64,000 bases of DNA from Pseudomonas putida S13.1.2. Lineage in GTDB: Bacteria; Pseudomonadota; Gammaproteobacteria; Pseudomonadales; Pseudomonadaceae. Below are positions 1 to 9,526 of the stretch, piece after piece. The notes under the pieces are model-generated. The model did no database searches. It saw nothing but the letters and a program-made list of their open reading frames with translations, and had not been told where the DNA came from. The stretch covers positions 2,170,001 to 2,234,000 of the forward strand of contig NZ_CP010979.1 in the NCBI RefSeq assembly GCF_000498395.2, in the 5' to 3' direction. The position numbers were made by a program, and so were the translations under genes. Every line of letters starts with the position of its first letter. The first letter of the stretch is position 1.

Positions 1-3000
1 CCGCTGGATCTGGTCATCAGCGGCTTCGGCTCGGCACGCCTATCCGAGTTCGACCTGGACATCGTGTCGCCACTGGAAACCAGCCGCTACATGGCACCCG
101 AAGCCATCGCAGGCGGGGTTGCGGCTGCCTCGGACTGGTGGAGCCTGGGCATGATCCTGCTCGAGCAACTGACTCAGGGCGCCTGCTTCGACGGCATCAA
201 TGCCAATGCATTTCTTATTCACGTGCTGGCCAACGGAGTACCGATCCCCGACGACCTCGAGCCGCGTCTGAACCTTCTCCTGCGAGGTCTGCTGGCACGC
301 GACCGTCATCAGCGCTGGCAATGGCCGCAGGTCGAAGCCTGGCTCAACGGTATTACGGTCGAGGCTCCTGCATCTTCCGTCCAGCAAACGGACGACGGTG
401 AAGGCGCCACCCTGATGCTGGGCGAGCGCCGCTTCCACAAGCCCGGCGTATTCGCCCTGGCGGCGGCCCAGGCGGATAACTGGCAACAGGCCCTGGACCA
501 TTTGCTGCGTGGTGTGATCGTGACGTGGGCCGAGCAGGTCGGGCTCGCCCCTTCCCTGGTCGCTGGCTTGCGCCAGGTCGTTCAGCACGAAGGGATTGAG
601 GACGACTTCCGGCTAATGCTGGCACTGAGAATCCTCAATCCGGAAATCCCATTGATTTATCGTGGCGACATCGTCACACCAGGATGGCTACTGGAGCACC
701 CACTGGAAGGCTATCGCCTGATCAGCGGGTCGGTCCCGGACCTGCTTGAACAATTGCAGACCGACAATTGGATGTCGCGTCTCAAGTCCCGCGCCGAAAA
801 CGTACGCCAGCGTGCCCTGCACCAACACATCGAGTTGGTCGAAGAGCAACTGCGGATATGCTTGCTATCGACCTCACGAGCCAAGCTGTCCACGCAATGG
901 CAAGAGCGCCAACGCCTGTTTCCAGACACCGACCATCCGGGACTGACCTCACTGTCGGAGCGCCGGGTGATCGCCGAAGAAGATCTGATCGTGCTGCTCA
1001 GCGCAGCGATCAGTCAGTTCCGTTCGGCGGCCTCGATTGTAGAGGCTGCCGCCGAGCTGGCCAGGGCTGCCGATGTCGGTTGGTTCGAATCCGAAGCGGC
1101 GTCCCAACTGCTGTTGCATTCGCGACGCGAGCTGTACCGCACTGTCGATGAGCGCATCCAAGGCTTTGCCCGTTGTGGCGTGTCGGTAGTGGACGAGTGG
1201 GCCGAGCAGTTCCGCCTGGAGCGACGTATGCCGTTGGCCCAGGCGCTGGTGTTGCTGGCAATTCCGTCCAGTCATTGGCTGGAACCACAGAAACAGCAGT
1301 ACGTCTCACAGATTCTCGACTTCTTCGAGAAGAAGGTGGTGACCGCAGTGATGCGCGGGCCACTGGTACGTATGAGCATTGGCAAGACCACCGCACGGAT
1401 CGACATCAATGAACTGAACAGCGAGCGCAGTCCGGCCGCGGCGTTGCTCGATCACCTGCTGCAACGTAATGCTCGGGCAGTGAACCTTGACCCAGAGAGT
1501 TTTCAGCTCAACGGCCAACTGGAATCGCGCCTGCATGCGCTGTACCGGCAAAGCGCGCTGTACAAACGCGACACCGGCATCGACGGCCTGTACCTGGGCT
1601 TCCCCTTCCTGCTCAATCGCGACCCTCGCGGCACCACGCGCACGCGGGTCATCCCGCTCCTGCTGTGGCCAGTGAAACTACTGCTGGAGCTGGGCTCCCG
1701 TGGTCACGCCGCCTTGGCGTTCGACAGTGAGCGCGAGGAAGTGCGGCTTAACCCCGCGCTGGAAAGCGTGCTAGGCGCGGAAACCTGCAAACGCTGGCGC
1801 AAGACCGCCGATGAACTGCTGGGACGCTCGTCAATTCGCGCGACAGATGTGATGGACGCCTTCGGCATGCTTGCCTCCATTCGCTCACGCGTCCTTGACA
1901 ACCTACCCGCCAGTACCGTGGAAATCGCGCCCTACCAGGACCAGCTGGATTGCGCGGCAGTGTTGTTTCACGTGACCTTCATGGGGCAAGCCATTGGTGA
2001 AGACCTACGCCAACTGAAAACCCTGTCGTCCGCCGGTACCGGCCTTGAAACGGCGTTGCGCCTCAAGACCGCCGACGAAACCGCGCATGAGGCACCGCCA
2101 GGCGAGCTGCAACGTTACTTTACCGTGGCCAGCGACCCCTCCCAGGAAGCGGCCGTGATCCAGGCCCGACAAAGCCCGGGGCTGCTGGTCGAGGGGCCGC
2201 CCGGAACCGGCAAGAGCCAGACCATCGTCAACATGGTCGCCGACGCCATCGGCCGCCAGCGCAGCTTGCTCATCGTCTGTCAGAAGCATGCGGCGCTGGA
2301 GGTGGTGTACAAACGCCTGGTTGCCGAAGGCCTCGGCCAACGCATCGTCATGGTCAATGACGTGAACCGAGACCGCGAGCCCGTCATACGCGGTATCCGC
2401 GAACAACTGGAAAGCCTGTTCACGAACGGCAACCAGGCGCAGGGCTGGCAGCGCCAGCGTCAACAGGTCGCGGCCCGCATCGAGGCCCTGGAGGGTGAAC
2501 TCGACCGCTTCCACCAAAGCCTGCATCGCCTGGATGAAAATACCGGCCTCAGTTATCGCACGCTGCTCGGCGAGTTGATTGAATTGGAATCCGGCCCAGC
2601 CCCGCTCGAGTTTCCAGCACTGCGCCAACGCCTGGCATCCCTGGACCTCGCTAGCCTGACCCACTTGGAGGAAAGCTGCGCTCCTCTGATTCGCCTATGG
2701 TTGCCCGCACGCTACGAAGGCAGTCCATTGGCGCAGTTGCAGTCGTTCGCCGCCGACCGCGCGACTTTGCAGGCCTTCACCGAGAATCTACAGAGTTTCA
2801 CCCAAGCCGAACACAGCCGTCAGGCCACGCTGCAAGCACACCCTGCCAGCTTTGAAATCGACGACCCGGCGCCGTACCGTAACTGGATAGCGGCCCATGT
2901 CGCAGCCCTGCTCGACCTGAAGCAAGAGCAACGTCTGCGCCTTGCCCGATGGCTACCGCTGTTCCGCAGCCGTGAAGCGAGCCAACCCCCACGGGGCGAG

Positions 3001-5586
3001 TCGATTCTCGGCGAACTGCAGCAACTGGATGAGCAACTCGGCCAACTGGATCAGGAACACTACGCCCCCGCCTTATCACCGGCCCTCTGCCTGCTCGAAA
3101 ACAAGGCCCTCAGGCATCTGGATCAAGACTGCACCAAGGTCATGGCAGCCCGCTCCTGGTTGGCGAACCTCAACCCGCTGCATCTGCTGCGGCGCAAGCG
3201 GCTGCGCAACTTCCTCCAGGGCCAGGGGGAAAGCCGTGTTATTGAAGCACTACCAACCCTACAGCTAGCCATCCGCCTTGAAAGCCAGTGGCGACCCTTG
3301 CGCAGCGAGCTGAGTACCCTGCACCAGGCGTTGGAACTGGAAGCTGTGGGTCAGCAAGCCTGCCTGGAATTGATCAGCTTCGTGAAGAGCGATATCCGCC
3401 ACCTGCTGGAAATCCAGGCACTTGCCATGGCGTTGGCGCAATCCCCTCGCGCCCGGCAGGCCGACGAGGCCGCCCTCGCTGGCGACAAACACCATCTCGA
3501 GGCGCTGCTCAGCGATCTCGACGCTTCGCTGATGCGTCATGGCGCTCGCCAATCCAGCCTCGAACAACTCAAGGTACTCGGCGACTGGCTGGACGACGAG
3601 CTGGTGCAACAACTGCAGCACGCCATTGTGCACAATCTGAGCAATCAACTGTCTCTGGATCGGCTGCATGAAGCTCTGCCTTTCCTGGCCGCCTACCAGA
3701 CCTTCCGCGGGCGCGCCGCTCAGTTGACAGCCGCCGACCTCCAACTGCTCGCATTGCTGCGCCAACGCCAGGGAGAGTTGGACAACATTGCGCCCGAGCA
3801 CCTTGAAGCCGCGGTGCGGCGCCTGCTTAACCGCGAAGCTCGACTGGGCTGGAAACACCGCTTCGAGCAGGCCAATCCCGAACTGCTGTTCAGCCAGGAC
3901 GAAGCTCGCGCCAAAGTCGCCAGCCTCGCGCAAGCCGATACGCAGATGCGGTTGCTCAATCGCGAGCTGCTGGCCAAAGCCATCAACCTTGATCATCTGG
4001 GTAATCGCAAACAATGGGAGGATGTTACTCGCCTGACTGGCAAACGCTCACGGCGCCTGCGCGAATTCATCGAACTGGGCAGTCACTTAGGCCTGATGAG
4101 CCTACGCCCTGTGTGGTTGATGAACCCGGACGTCGCCAGCCGTGTGCTGCCGCTCAAGGCAGGCCTGTTCGATACTGTCATCTACGACGAAGCCTCACAG
4201 ATGCCGGTTGAGTTCGCCCTGCCGACCCTGTTCCGCGGCCAGGTCACCGTTGTAAGCGGCGATGAGAAGCAAATGCCGCCTACGGCATTCTTTTCCAGTC
4301 GCATCGAAAGCGACGAAGCCGAAGTGTTCGACGGCGACGAACCTGATGAAGACGCCAATGAGGAGCAGCGCGAAGCGTTCGAAGACACGTGGAACCGTCG
4401 TGAGATCAAGGACTGCCCCGACCTGCTGCAACTGGCGCGCAACGTCCTCCCCAGCACCACATTGCAGATCCACTACCGTTCCGCTTACCGTGAACTGATC
4501 GGCTTTTCCAACGCCTCGTTCTATGGCAATCGCCTGAACGTTCCGGTCCGTCACCCGCAGGCGAGCATCCAGCGCATCAAGCCTTTGGAGCTGATCCAGG
4601 TTGGTGGGCTGTATCAGAACCAGAGTAATACCCAGGAAGCCGAACGGGTCGTCGAGTACTTGAACCAATTGTGGCAGACCCCCTATGACCAGCGCCCCTC
4701 GGTGGGTGTCGTCACCTTCAACCGCAAACAGGCCGACCTCATCGAGGAGCACTTGGAGCAGCGTGCAGAGCAGGATGAACTGTTCCGCGCCGCCTACGCC
4801 CAGGAGCGCGAGCGCAGCGAAGACGGCGAGGATATGTCGGTGTTCGTCAAGAACGTGGAGAACGTGCAGGGGGATGAACGCGACATCATCGTCTTCTCCT
4901 CCACCTTCGGTCGAAACAGCCAGGGCACATTCCGCCGTAGCTTCGGCGTACTGGGGCAGACGGGGGGCGAACGACGCCTGAACGTGGCGGTAACCCGCGC
5001 CCGGCGCAAGGTGGTGATGATCACGTCGATGCCGATCGCCGATATCTCCGACATGCTCAACACACACCGTGCCCCCAACAGCCCACGGGACTATCTGCAA
5101 GGCTATCTGGAATATGCTCGCGCGCTCTCCTCGGGCGAGTTCAGCAACAGCAGCAAGTTGCTGGAACGCCTGCAGACCGACCGCAGCAGTCAGCAACGTG
5201 ACCAAGGTCAGCAACGCGATGGTTTTGTCAGGCTGGTCGGTGAATACATTCATTCCCTGGGATGGCAGGCTGCTCCCGCAAGTGAGGGCGACGCTTTCGG
5301 TCTCGACTTCGCCATCGAGAATCCAGGCACGGGCCTGTACGCAATCGGCATCGAGTGCGATGCGCCTTGCCACAATCTGCTGGAACGTGCCCGCGCCCGG
5401 GAAATTTGGCGACCGTCCGTGCTGCACCGCGCCATCCCGCATATCCATCGTGTGTCATCGCAAGCCTGGTATCACAGCGGCGACAGCGAACGCTTACGGC
5501 TGCGTGAAGCAATCGAACACGCCATGCAAGTCGAGCAGCCGCTGCAACCCAGCCCTATGTCAGTTGATACGGAAATCTGCCAATGA
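1..5586 (+). CDS. Kinase-like / SF1 helicase / nuclease fusion protein (5'-truncated by window)
   Basis: The frame is open from base 1, so the N-terminus lies outside the window and the GTG at 64 is not a real start. The visible part begins in the activation segment of a protein-kinase-like domain: GFG where DFG is expected, then MAPE and DWWSLGMILLEQ. After about 600 mostly helical residues comes a DNA2/Upf1-like superfamily 1 helicase: Walker A GPPGTGKS (2194-2217), DEASQ (about 4186-4200), GDEKQ (about 4258-4272), HYRS, VENVQGDERD and RLNVAVTRAR. The last ~110 residues resemble the Vsr/DUF559-type (MTES_1575) nuclease fold, with an IECD motif near 5350. The stop overlaps the next start (ATGA), so the two genes are coupled. 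Architecture suggests a defence or DNA-processing ATPase; the function is inferred. Confidence 0.85.
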   Translation, partial: PLDLVISGFGSARLSEFDLDIVSPLETSRYMAPEAIAGGVAAASDWWSLGMILLEQLTQGACFDGINANAFLIHVLANGVPIPDDLEPRLNLLLRGLLARDRHQRWQWPQVEAWLNGITVEAPASSVQQTDDGEGATLMLGERRFHKPGVFALAAAQADNWQQALDHLLRGVIVTWAEQVGLAPSLVAGLRQVVQHEGIEDDFRLMLALRILNPEIPLIYRGDIVTPGWLLEHPLEGYRLISGSVPDLLEQLQTDNWMSRLKSRAENVRQRALHQHIELVEEQLRICLLSTSRAKLSTQWQERQRLFPDTDHPGLTSLSERRVIAEEDLIVLLSAAISQFRSAASIVEAAAELARAADVGWFESEAASQLLLHSRRELYRTVDERIQGFARCGVSVVDEWAEQFRLERRMPLAQALVLLAIPSSHWLEPQKQQYVSQILDFFEKKVVTAVMRGPLVRMSIGKTTARIDINELNSERSPAAALLDHLLQRNARAVNLDPESFQLNGQLESRLHALYRQSALYKRDTGIDGLYLGFPFLLNRDPRGTTRTRVIPLLLWPVKLLLELGSRGHAALAFDSEREEVRLNPALESVLGAETCKRWRKTADELLGRSSIRATDVMDAFGMLASIRSRVLDNLPASTVEIAPYQDQLDCAAVLFHVTFMGQAIGEDLRQLKTLSSAGTGLETALRLKTADETAHEAPPGELQRYFTVASDPSQEAAVIQARQSPGLLVEGPPGTGKSQTIVNMVADAIGRQRSLLIVCQKHAALEVVYKRLVAEGLGQRIVMVNDVNRDREPVIRGIREQLESLFTNGNQAQGWQRQRQQVAARIEALEGELDRFHQSLHRLDENTGLSYRTLLGELIELESGPAPLEFPALRQRLASLDLASLTHLEESCAPLIRLWLPARYEGSPLAQLQSFAADRATLQAFTENLQSFTQAEHSRQATLQAHPASFEIDDPAPYRNWIAAHVAALLDLKQEQRLRLARWLPLFRSREASQPPRGESILGELQQLDEQLGQLDQEHYAPALSPALCLLENKALRHLDQDCTKVMAARSWLANLNPLHLLRRKRLRNFLQGQGESRVIEALPTLQLAIRLESQWRPLRSELSTLHQALELEAVGQQACLELISFVKSDIRHLLEIQALAMALAQSPRARQADEAALAGDKHHLEALLSDLDASLMRHGARQSSLEQLKVLGDWLDDELVQQLQHAIVHNLSNQLSLDRLHEALPFLAAYQTFRGRAAQLTAADLQLLALLRQRQGELDNIAPEHLEAAVRRLLNREARLGWKHRFEQANPELLFSQDEARAKVASLAQADTQMRLLNRELLAKAINLDHLGNRKQWEDVTRLTGKRSRRLREFIELGSHLGLMSLRPVWLMNPDVASRVLPLKAGLFDTVIYDEASQMPVEFALPTLFRGQVTVVSGDEKQMPPTAFFSSRIESDEAEVFDGDEPDEDANEEQREAFEDTWNRREIKDCPDLLQLARNVLPSTTLQIHYRSAYRELIGFSNASFYGNRLNVPVRHPQASIQRIKPLELIQVGGLYQNQSNTQEAERVVEYLNQLWQTPYDQRPSVGVVTFNRKQADLIEEHLEQRAEQDELFRAAYAQERERSEDGEDMSVFVKNVENVQGDERDIIVFSSTFGRNSQGTFRRSFGVLGQTGGERRLNVAVTRARRKVVMITSMPIADISDMLNTHRAPNSPRDYLQGYLEYARALSSGEFSNSSKLLERLQTDRSSQQRDQGQQRDGFVRLVGEYIHSLGWQAAPASEGDAFGLDFAIENPGTGLYAIGIECDAPCHNLLERARAREIWRPSVLHRAIPHIHRVSSQAWYHSGDSERLRLREAIEHAMQVEQPLQPSPMSVDTEICQ

Positions 5587-6941
5587 GTGGTCCCAAGGTC
5601 GTTCGCATTGTCACCCGCGAAGAAATCATCGCCATTTGTGAAGGCCACCTGCAACGCCTGGAGCGCGCTGTGGACCGCTGGCAAACGCAGGCCACAAGGC
5701 TTGGTGAGCTCAGTGAACAGGAGCGCTCCGCCTCACAGGAGCGACACGCTCGCCTTCGCGCTCTGCTGGCAGAAGACCGATTGGCGGAACTGCAGAAGGC
5801 CGTGCCAGTAGAGATCGAGCACCTGCGCCGTGACTTGGAGGAGCGCGAAGAACGCGCGATCACTCGTGCCGCCGAGCGACGCCAACGCGACCGACGCGTT
5901 CGGGAAAACGCAGAAGCCCTGCTTGGCGCTTTGCAAGCCAACTCCGAAAGCGTCGATCAGGCCTTGCTGGAGTCTCTCTCACAAATGGCCTGCGGTGCCA
6001 GTCGGGAAGATGCCGAACGTCTGCTGGCCGAGGGTTTCGCCCAATTGAGCAACGCAGACGAGGAGCCAACCCTGAGCGATACCCAACGCGCTCTGGCGCA
6101 GCAACTCAAGGTCGACGAACCCGAGGTTTCCCTGCGCGAATGGATTGCGGCCCGGGAACCGGATGCAACGCGCGACGTACGGCTGCTACGCATTGACCGA
6201 CACATCATGGAGCTGCAACTGTTGCAAGACGCTGAACGTGCCGCGCCGTTCCTCCTGGCACTGGAAAGAGCTGAAACGGAAATCGATGCCAAGCGGCGCA
6301 ACTTGCTGCTCGACAGCCTGGTGCTCGACCTCGCCGCATCCACGCGAAACTTCCGACGCCGACGCGAATGTCTTGAACAACTGCAGGATCTGGCCAGCGA
6401 AGCCAAAACCTACGCCGGCATCGAACACGCGACCTTGCTCGATCAAGTTAGCGCTTGTACAACCGACACCGACCTCTCGGTGACCACCGGATTGATCGAG
6501 CAGTGTAAAACGCTTATCGCTTCCCACTTACAGGACCAGGCCGCCCTCTCCCGCCGCGAAGCCGTGCTCGGCGGCTTGGCCAGCCTCGGCTACGAAGTGC
6601 GCGAAGGCATGGCGACTGCCTGGGCGGAAACCGGCAAGGTCGTGCTGCGCAAGGCCGCTACCCCCGGCTACGGAGTGGAAGTGGGTGGCAAAGCCGATAA
6701 TGGCCGTCTGCAGGTCCGCGCCATAGCCCTCAGCAGTGATCGCGACAAGGCGCGGGATCGCGACATTGAAACCATCTGGTGCAGCGAATTCCAACGGCTG
6801 CAAGCGTTATTGAAAGACAAGGGCAGCGAGTTACTCATCGAGCGTGCGCTTTCGGTGGGTGAGGTTCCACTCAAAGAAACGAACGTCTCCGAGGCGGGCG
6901 TAGAAACAATCGCCGGTCAGCAAAAGACACTTCAAAAATGA
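5583..6941 (+). CDS. Coiled-coil partner protein of unknown function, coupled to the helicase fusion
   Basis: This 452-residue protein starts at an ATG overlapping the upstream stop by four bases, so the two are almost certainly co-translated. From residue ~15 to ~330 it is dominated by charged, Glu/Arg/Gln/Leu-rich helices typical of long coiled coils. The last ~110 residues (from about GYEVREGMATAW) look globular and contain a Gly-rich GYGVEVGG stretch. There is no signal peptide, membrane segment or recognisable catalytic motif. I do not recognise the family. The coupling suggests a structural or sensor subunit of the helicase-nuclease, which is inference only. Confidence 0.85.
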   Translation: MSGPKVVRIVTREEIIAICEGHLQRLERAVDRWQTQATRLGELSEQERSASQERHARLRALLAEDRLAELQKAVPVEIEHLRRDLEEREERAITRAAERRQRDRRVRENAEALLGALQANSESVDQALLESLSQMACGASREDAERLLAEGFAQLSNADEEPTLSDTQRALAQQLKVDEPEVSLREWIAAREPDATRDVRLLRIDRHIMELQLLQDAERAAPFLLALERAETEIDAKRRNLLLDSLVLDLAASTRNFRRRRECLEQLQDLASEAKTYAGIEHATLLDQVSACTTDTDLSVTTGLIEQCKTLIASHLQDQAALSRREAVLGGLASLGYEVREGMATAWAETGKVVLRKAATPGYGVEVGGKADNGRLQVRAIALSSDRDKARDRDIETIWCSEFQRLQALLKDKGSELLIERALSVGEVPLKETNVSEAGVETIAGQQKTLQK

Positions 6942-7165
6942 ACCGCTAACTCCATACCACCGAAAGCGATTGCTAACATGTTCTGCCGCATGGAACTCAG
7001 AGCCGCGACGAACTTGCATCGGGCCTTGTAGCCACTACCTTAAGGCCAAGTGGGCTATTGATGTGGATAGCTCCGACCGGACCCTCTGCGGGTTCGTTAG
7101 ACAGGTATGAGACTCTCAGCGCAACGGTGAACATGCAGTCGATGAGCGCCCGCCCCTCCCGATTA

Positions 7166-8452
7166 TTAACGGCGACCGCTGCCCGCATGACCAGGGTGTA
7201 ACCGAGCTATGTTCTGATCGATGCGGCCTTGGATCGTGCGCAAGGTGTCTCGAGTAATAGCCTGTGGGTATAGGTTCTCGGCGATGCTTGCAAACTGGCT
7301 CGCCACATCACAAATGCCGTCAATCATTCTGCCTGCAACGTCCGGGGTCACCTCGGCTTCCTCGGCAAGCCGAAGCATTTGGGTGCGGGAAATCGACAGG
7401 GCTTCCCCCATCACATCCATCTGGTGATATCCACTTGGCCCCTCGCAGAAGGTCACGTCGTAAGCCGGCGATAGTCGCCACTGACCGTCTTGCGACATGA
7501 TGTAGGCAAAGTTCTTGGGATGATCGTCTCTGTTGTTGAACGCAACATTGAAGACGGCGCGCTCGAAGGCTACAGCCATTTCTCGCACGTCATTGGTACA
7601 CATCTGTGTTGCCCGCAAGAAATTGACATAGTCCAATACCCCTGGAGAACGATAATTTGCCCCCGTGAAGGCCGCGAGGCTTTGCATGGGTACGCGCAGG
7701 CCATTGCGACGGTCAAATCGCTTACTGGCAAACGCCGCCAACCCATCAGGCAGGCTGAAATACTGCGTGTCAGGGGTTTCGATACCGCACCTGCGCAGGC
7801 ATTCTGCGTAGACCATTTCGACCGCGCACACCTCGGCATGTTCTTCTTTTGCCGGGAATTTAACCATCCAGGCTTCAAAGCCCGCTGTAACGGCAGTGGT
7901 AAACCGCCCAGTTTCGGGATCGCGATAAACGAGGGCCTTAGGCCTGGCACCTTGAGGCGAGCCGCCCACCAGCAGCAACGTCTGCAGGAACTCGCCACCG
8001 TCTCCATGGAGCACTTCCTGCACCTCGGCGGCAAGCTGCTCCAGCGGGATGTGGACTTCAGATTCGTGCCCTTCGGGTGCCACGGGCTCAAACGTCATGG
8101 CCCCCATTGCATTGCTACCGATGTAGGCCAGCCTTTCCAGTGAGCCGATGCGTGCCGTGATGAGCCCGCGGCGCCTGAACATACGGTCCATCAGCGACAT
8201 ACCCCACCCATCCGGCAAGGCGTCGTAAACAGGCCCTGGCAAGTACAGTTGGTGGTCTGGAAAATCTCGGCGCAAATTAGCCCCCTCCAACGGCATCGTG
8301 TAGGAGGACAGTTCCAAGCCCCTTTGCCTGGCTTCATTGCTGTACTCGAACACGATCAGCGGGCGACCGGTCAGGGCAGTCGTGGAGACCAGCGTGCCCC
8401 ATTGCCATCGCTCACCCCATCCCTCGTAGAAGACGTTCACCTGCTCAGGCAT
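7166..8452 (-). CDS. hipA: HipA-family serine/threonine kinase toxin
   Basis: The 428-residue length matches HipA kinases, which in E. coli phosphorylate glutamyl-tRNA synthetase and induce dormancy. Visible features are an N-terminal HipA domain with LPDGWG, a Gly-rich loop (GGSPQGARPKA), the catalytic segment NNRDDHPKN, and the metal-binding segment SPAYDV. These agree with an active kinase. The start overlaps the end of the upstream HTH gene by 8 bases, the usual antitoxin-toxin order. The target here cannot be read from sequence. Confidence 0.93.
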   Translation of the reverse strand: MPEQVNVFYEGWGERWQWGTLVSTTALTGRPLIVFEYSNEARQRGLELSSYTMPLEGANLRRDFPDHQLYLPGPVYDALPDGWGMSLMDRMFRRRGLITARIGSLERLAYIGSNAMGAMTFEPVAPEGHESEVHIPLEQLAAEVQEVLHGDGGEFLQTLLLVGGSPQGARPKALVYRDPETGRFTTAVTAGFEAWMVKFPAKEEHAEVCAVEMVYAECLRRCGIETPDTQYFSLPDGLAAFASKRFDRRNGLRVPMQSLAAFTGANYRSPGVLDYVNFLRATQMCTNDVREMAVAFERAVFNVAFNNRDDHPKNFAYIMSQDGQWRLSPAYDVTFCEGPSGYHQMDVMGEALSISRTQMLRLAEEAEVTPDVAGRMIDGICDVASQFASIAENLYPQAITRDTLRTIQGRIDQNIARLHPGHAGSGRR

Positions 8453-8762
8453 TGCCGGACTTCCTCTTTATACGGAGACGATTGGCGCTGTTTTCGTAGC
8501 GCCGAATATCCTCGATGCTGTCCAGCTTTGGCAGGAACAGGCCTTCCAGTTCCTTGGTTCGGCCAAGAGCCATCGCCACCCGAACGACGTTCTCGAATCC
8601 GACATTGCGCCCGGCCTCAAGGTTGGACACTGTATTTGTGCCGATGCCGGCGCGCCCGGCCAAGTCGGCTTGTGTCATATCCAGCGCCAAGCGCTCTGTG
8701 CGCAGGCGATCGCATAGGCGCTTGACGACCTCGCTCGGCTTGCTGAAGCTTAAATCCAACAT
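8445..8762 (-). CDS. hipB: HipB-like XRE-family antitoxin/repressor
   Basis: A Cro/C1-type helix-turn-helix is clear (MTQADLAGRAGIGTNTVSNLE), as in HipB, which binds HipA and represses the operon. The open frame extends upstream to 8885, but a sigma70-like promoter at 8803-8831 lies inside that extension. The start must therefore be downstream: ATG 8762 (105 residues, MLDLSFSKP) or ATG 8780. Neither has a strong Shine-Dalgarno sequence; I chose 8762 because HipB proteins begin shortly before the HTH. The 3' end overlaps hipA by 8 bases. Confidence 0.82.
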   Translation of the reverse strand: MLDLSFSKPSEVVKRLCDRLRTERLALDMTQADLAGRAGIGTNTVSNLEAGRNVGFENVVRVAMALGRTKELEGLFLPKLDSIEDIRRYENSANRLRIKRKSGNA

Positions 8763-8789
8763 AGCGTGTACCAAGCCCATTCTTTGCCA

Positions 8790-8831
8790 GTTAATCCCCA
8801 AAATTATAGAATTAACATTCACCCCTATCAA
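8790..8831 (-). promoter_or_regulatory. hipBA promoter with overlapping inverted-repeat operator
   Basis: On the minus strand TTGATA (8831-8826) and TATAAT (8808-8803) are separated by exactly 17 bases, a near-ideal sigma70 promoter. An inverted repeat, GTTAAT (8790-8795) and ATTAAC (8811-8816), spans the -10 element. Such placement fits autorepression by the HTH antitoxin. The repeat differs from the E. coli HipB site, so the assignment is by position. Confidence 0.65.
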
Positions 8832-9090
8832 GCGACCTAATTCTTTTAACCTGTGTCTTATCGCTTGATTTCCAACTTTAGCCACAGCTTATTGGATTTA
8901 TCTACCCTAAGGCCCCATGGGCGACCCCGAAACAATGACCGAGGAAGGCGTCAAGAAAGGATCGTGTCCTGGGAGGGGGTGTAACTCATCCTCAGGAGCT
9001 GCCCCACCTATGCTCGATCAGCAGGAAACCGAGATCGACCACGTAAGGATTATTCCTTACCATTCATTCAGCACTTCCGGGAGAACGATC

Positions 9091-9407
9091 ATGCCTGCCA
9101 TTCACGAAATCGCCACGTTGACCTCGAAGGGGCAGGTCACACTACCCAATCCGTTCGCCAGCTACTGGGGATTGATACCGGTGGCAAGATCGCATTCAAC
9201 GTGCGCGGGGGTGGGGTCTTGGTCAGCCGCGTAGTAACCACCCATGAAGACCATGCCATCGGTGCATTCCTGGGTTTGCTGGAGGCTGATATCCGAAGCG
9301 GACGAAACCCCACCACCCTGCCGGAGGACTTGGCGCAAACCATGCTCGCCAATGCAAACCACCCTGTCGATCTGGCAGAAGATATCGACGGTGAGGTCGC
9401 GATCTGA
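9091..9407 (+). pseudogene. prlF: PrlF (SohA)-like AbrB-fold antitoxin, frameshifted
   Basis: The start MPAIHEIATLTSKGQVTLP is the N-terminal swapped-hairpin motif of PrlF/AbrB antitoxins. Near 9153 the frame is lost; restoring one G after CCG gives VRQLLGIDTGGKIAF and an uninterrupted frame to the TGA at 9405-9407, with the PrlF-like C-terminus ending DLAEDIDGEVAI. A single-base deletion therefore splits an otherwise intact gene. PrlF neutralises the YhaV RNase, whose remnant follows immediately. Confidence 0.82.
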
Positions 9408-9454
9408 TGCTGCGACATGGCTGGACCCTGTTGTTCCATGAAGCGATGTCCTAA
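9407..9454 (+). pseudogene. yhaV: YhaV toxin remnant (first 15 codons only)
   Basis: The ATG overlaps the prlF stop (TGATG). The reading frame MLRHGWTLLFHEAM matches the conserved beginning of YhaV ribonucleases and stops at TAA 9452-9454. The rest of the roughly 150-residue toxin is missing. The toxin part of this module has been deleted, which agrees with the frameshift in its antitoxin. Confidence 0.72.
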
Positions 9455-9526
9455 TGTTTTTCGGGGACCCCGACAGCTTGTGAGCCCCCTTCAGAATCGA
9501 GCTGGTCCGCCCGCTGGCGACTCCAC

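Noticed and set aside
6942..7165. GGCCTT/AAGGCC inverted repeat and other small stems in the gap before hipA
   Set aside because: Arms of six bases with a long loop; no similarity to attachment sites or repeats that I could recognise.
8940..9060. Possible insertion-sequence remnant between hipB and prlF
   Set aside because: The stretch feels unlike a promoter, but I could find no terminal inverted repeats, target duplication or transposase motif.
8917..9090. N-terminal extension of the PrlF frame starting MGDPETM
   Set aside because: PrlF family members start close to the SKGQVTLP hairpin, and the extension shows no conserved sequence. ATG 9091 is the sensible start.
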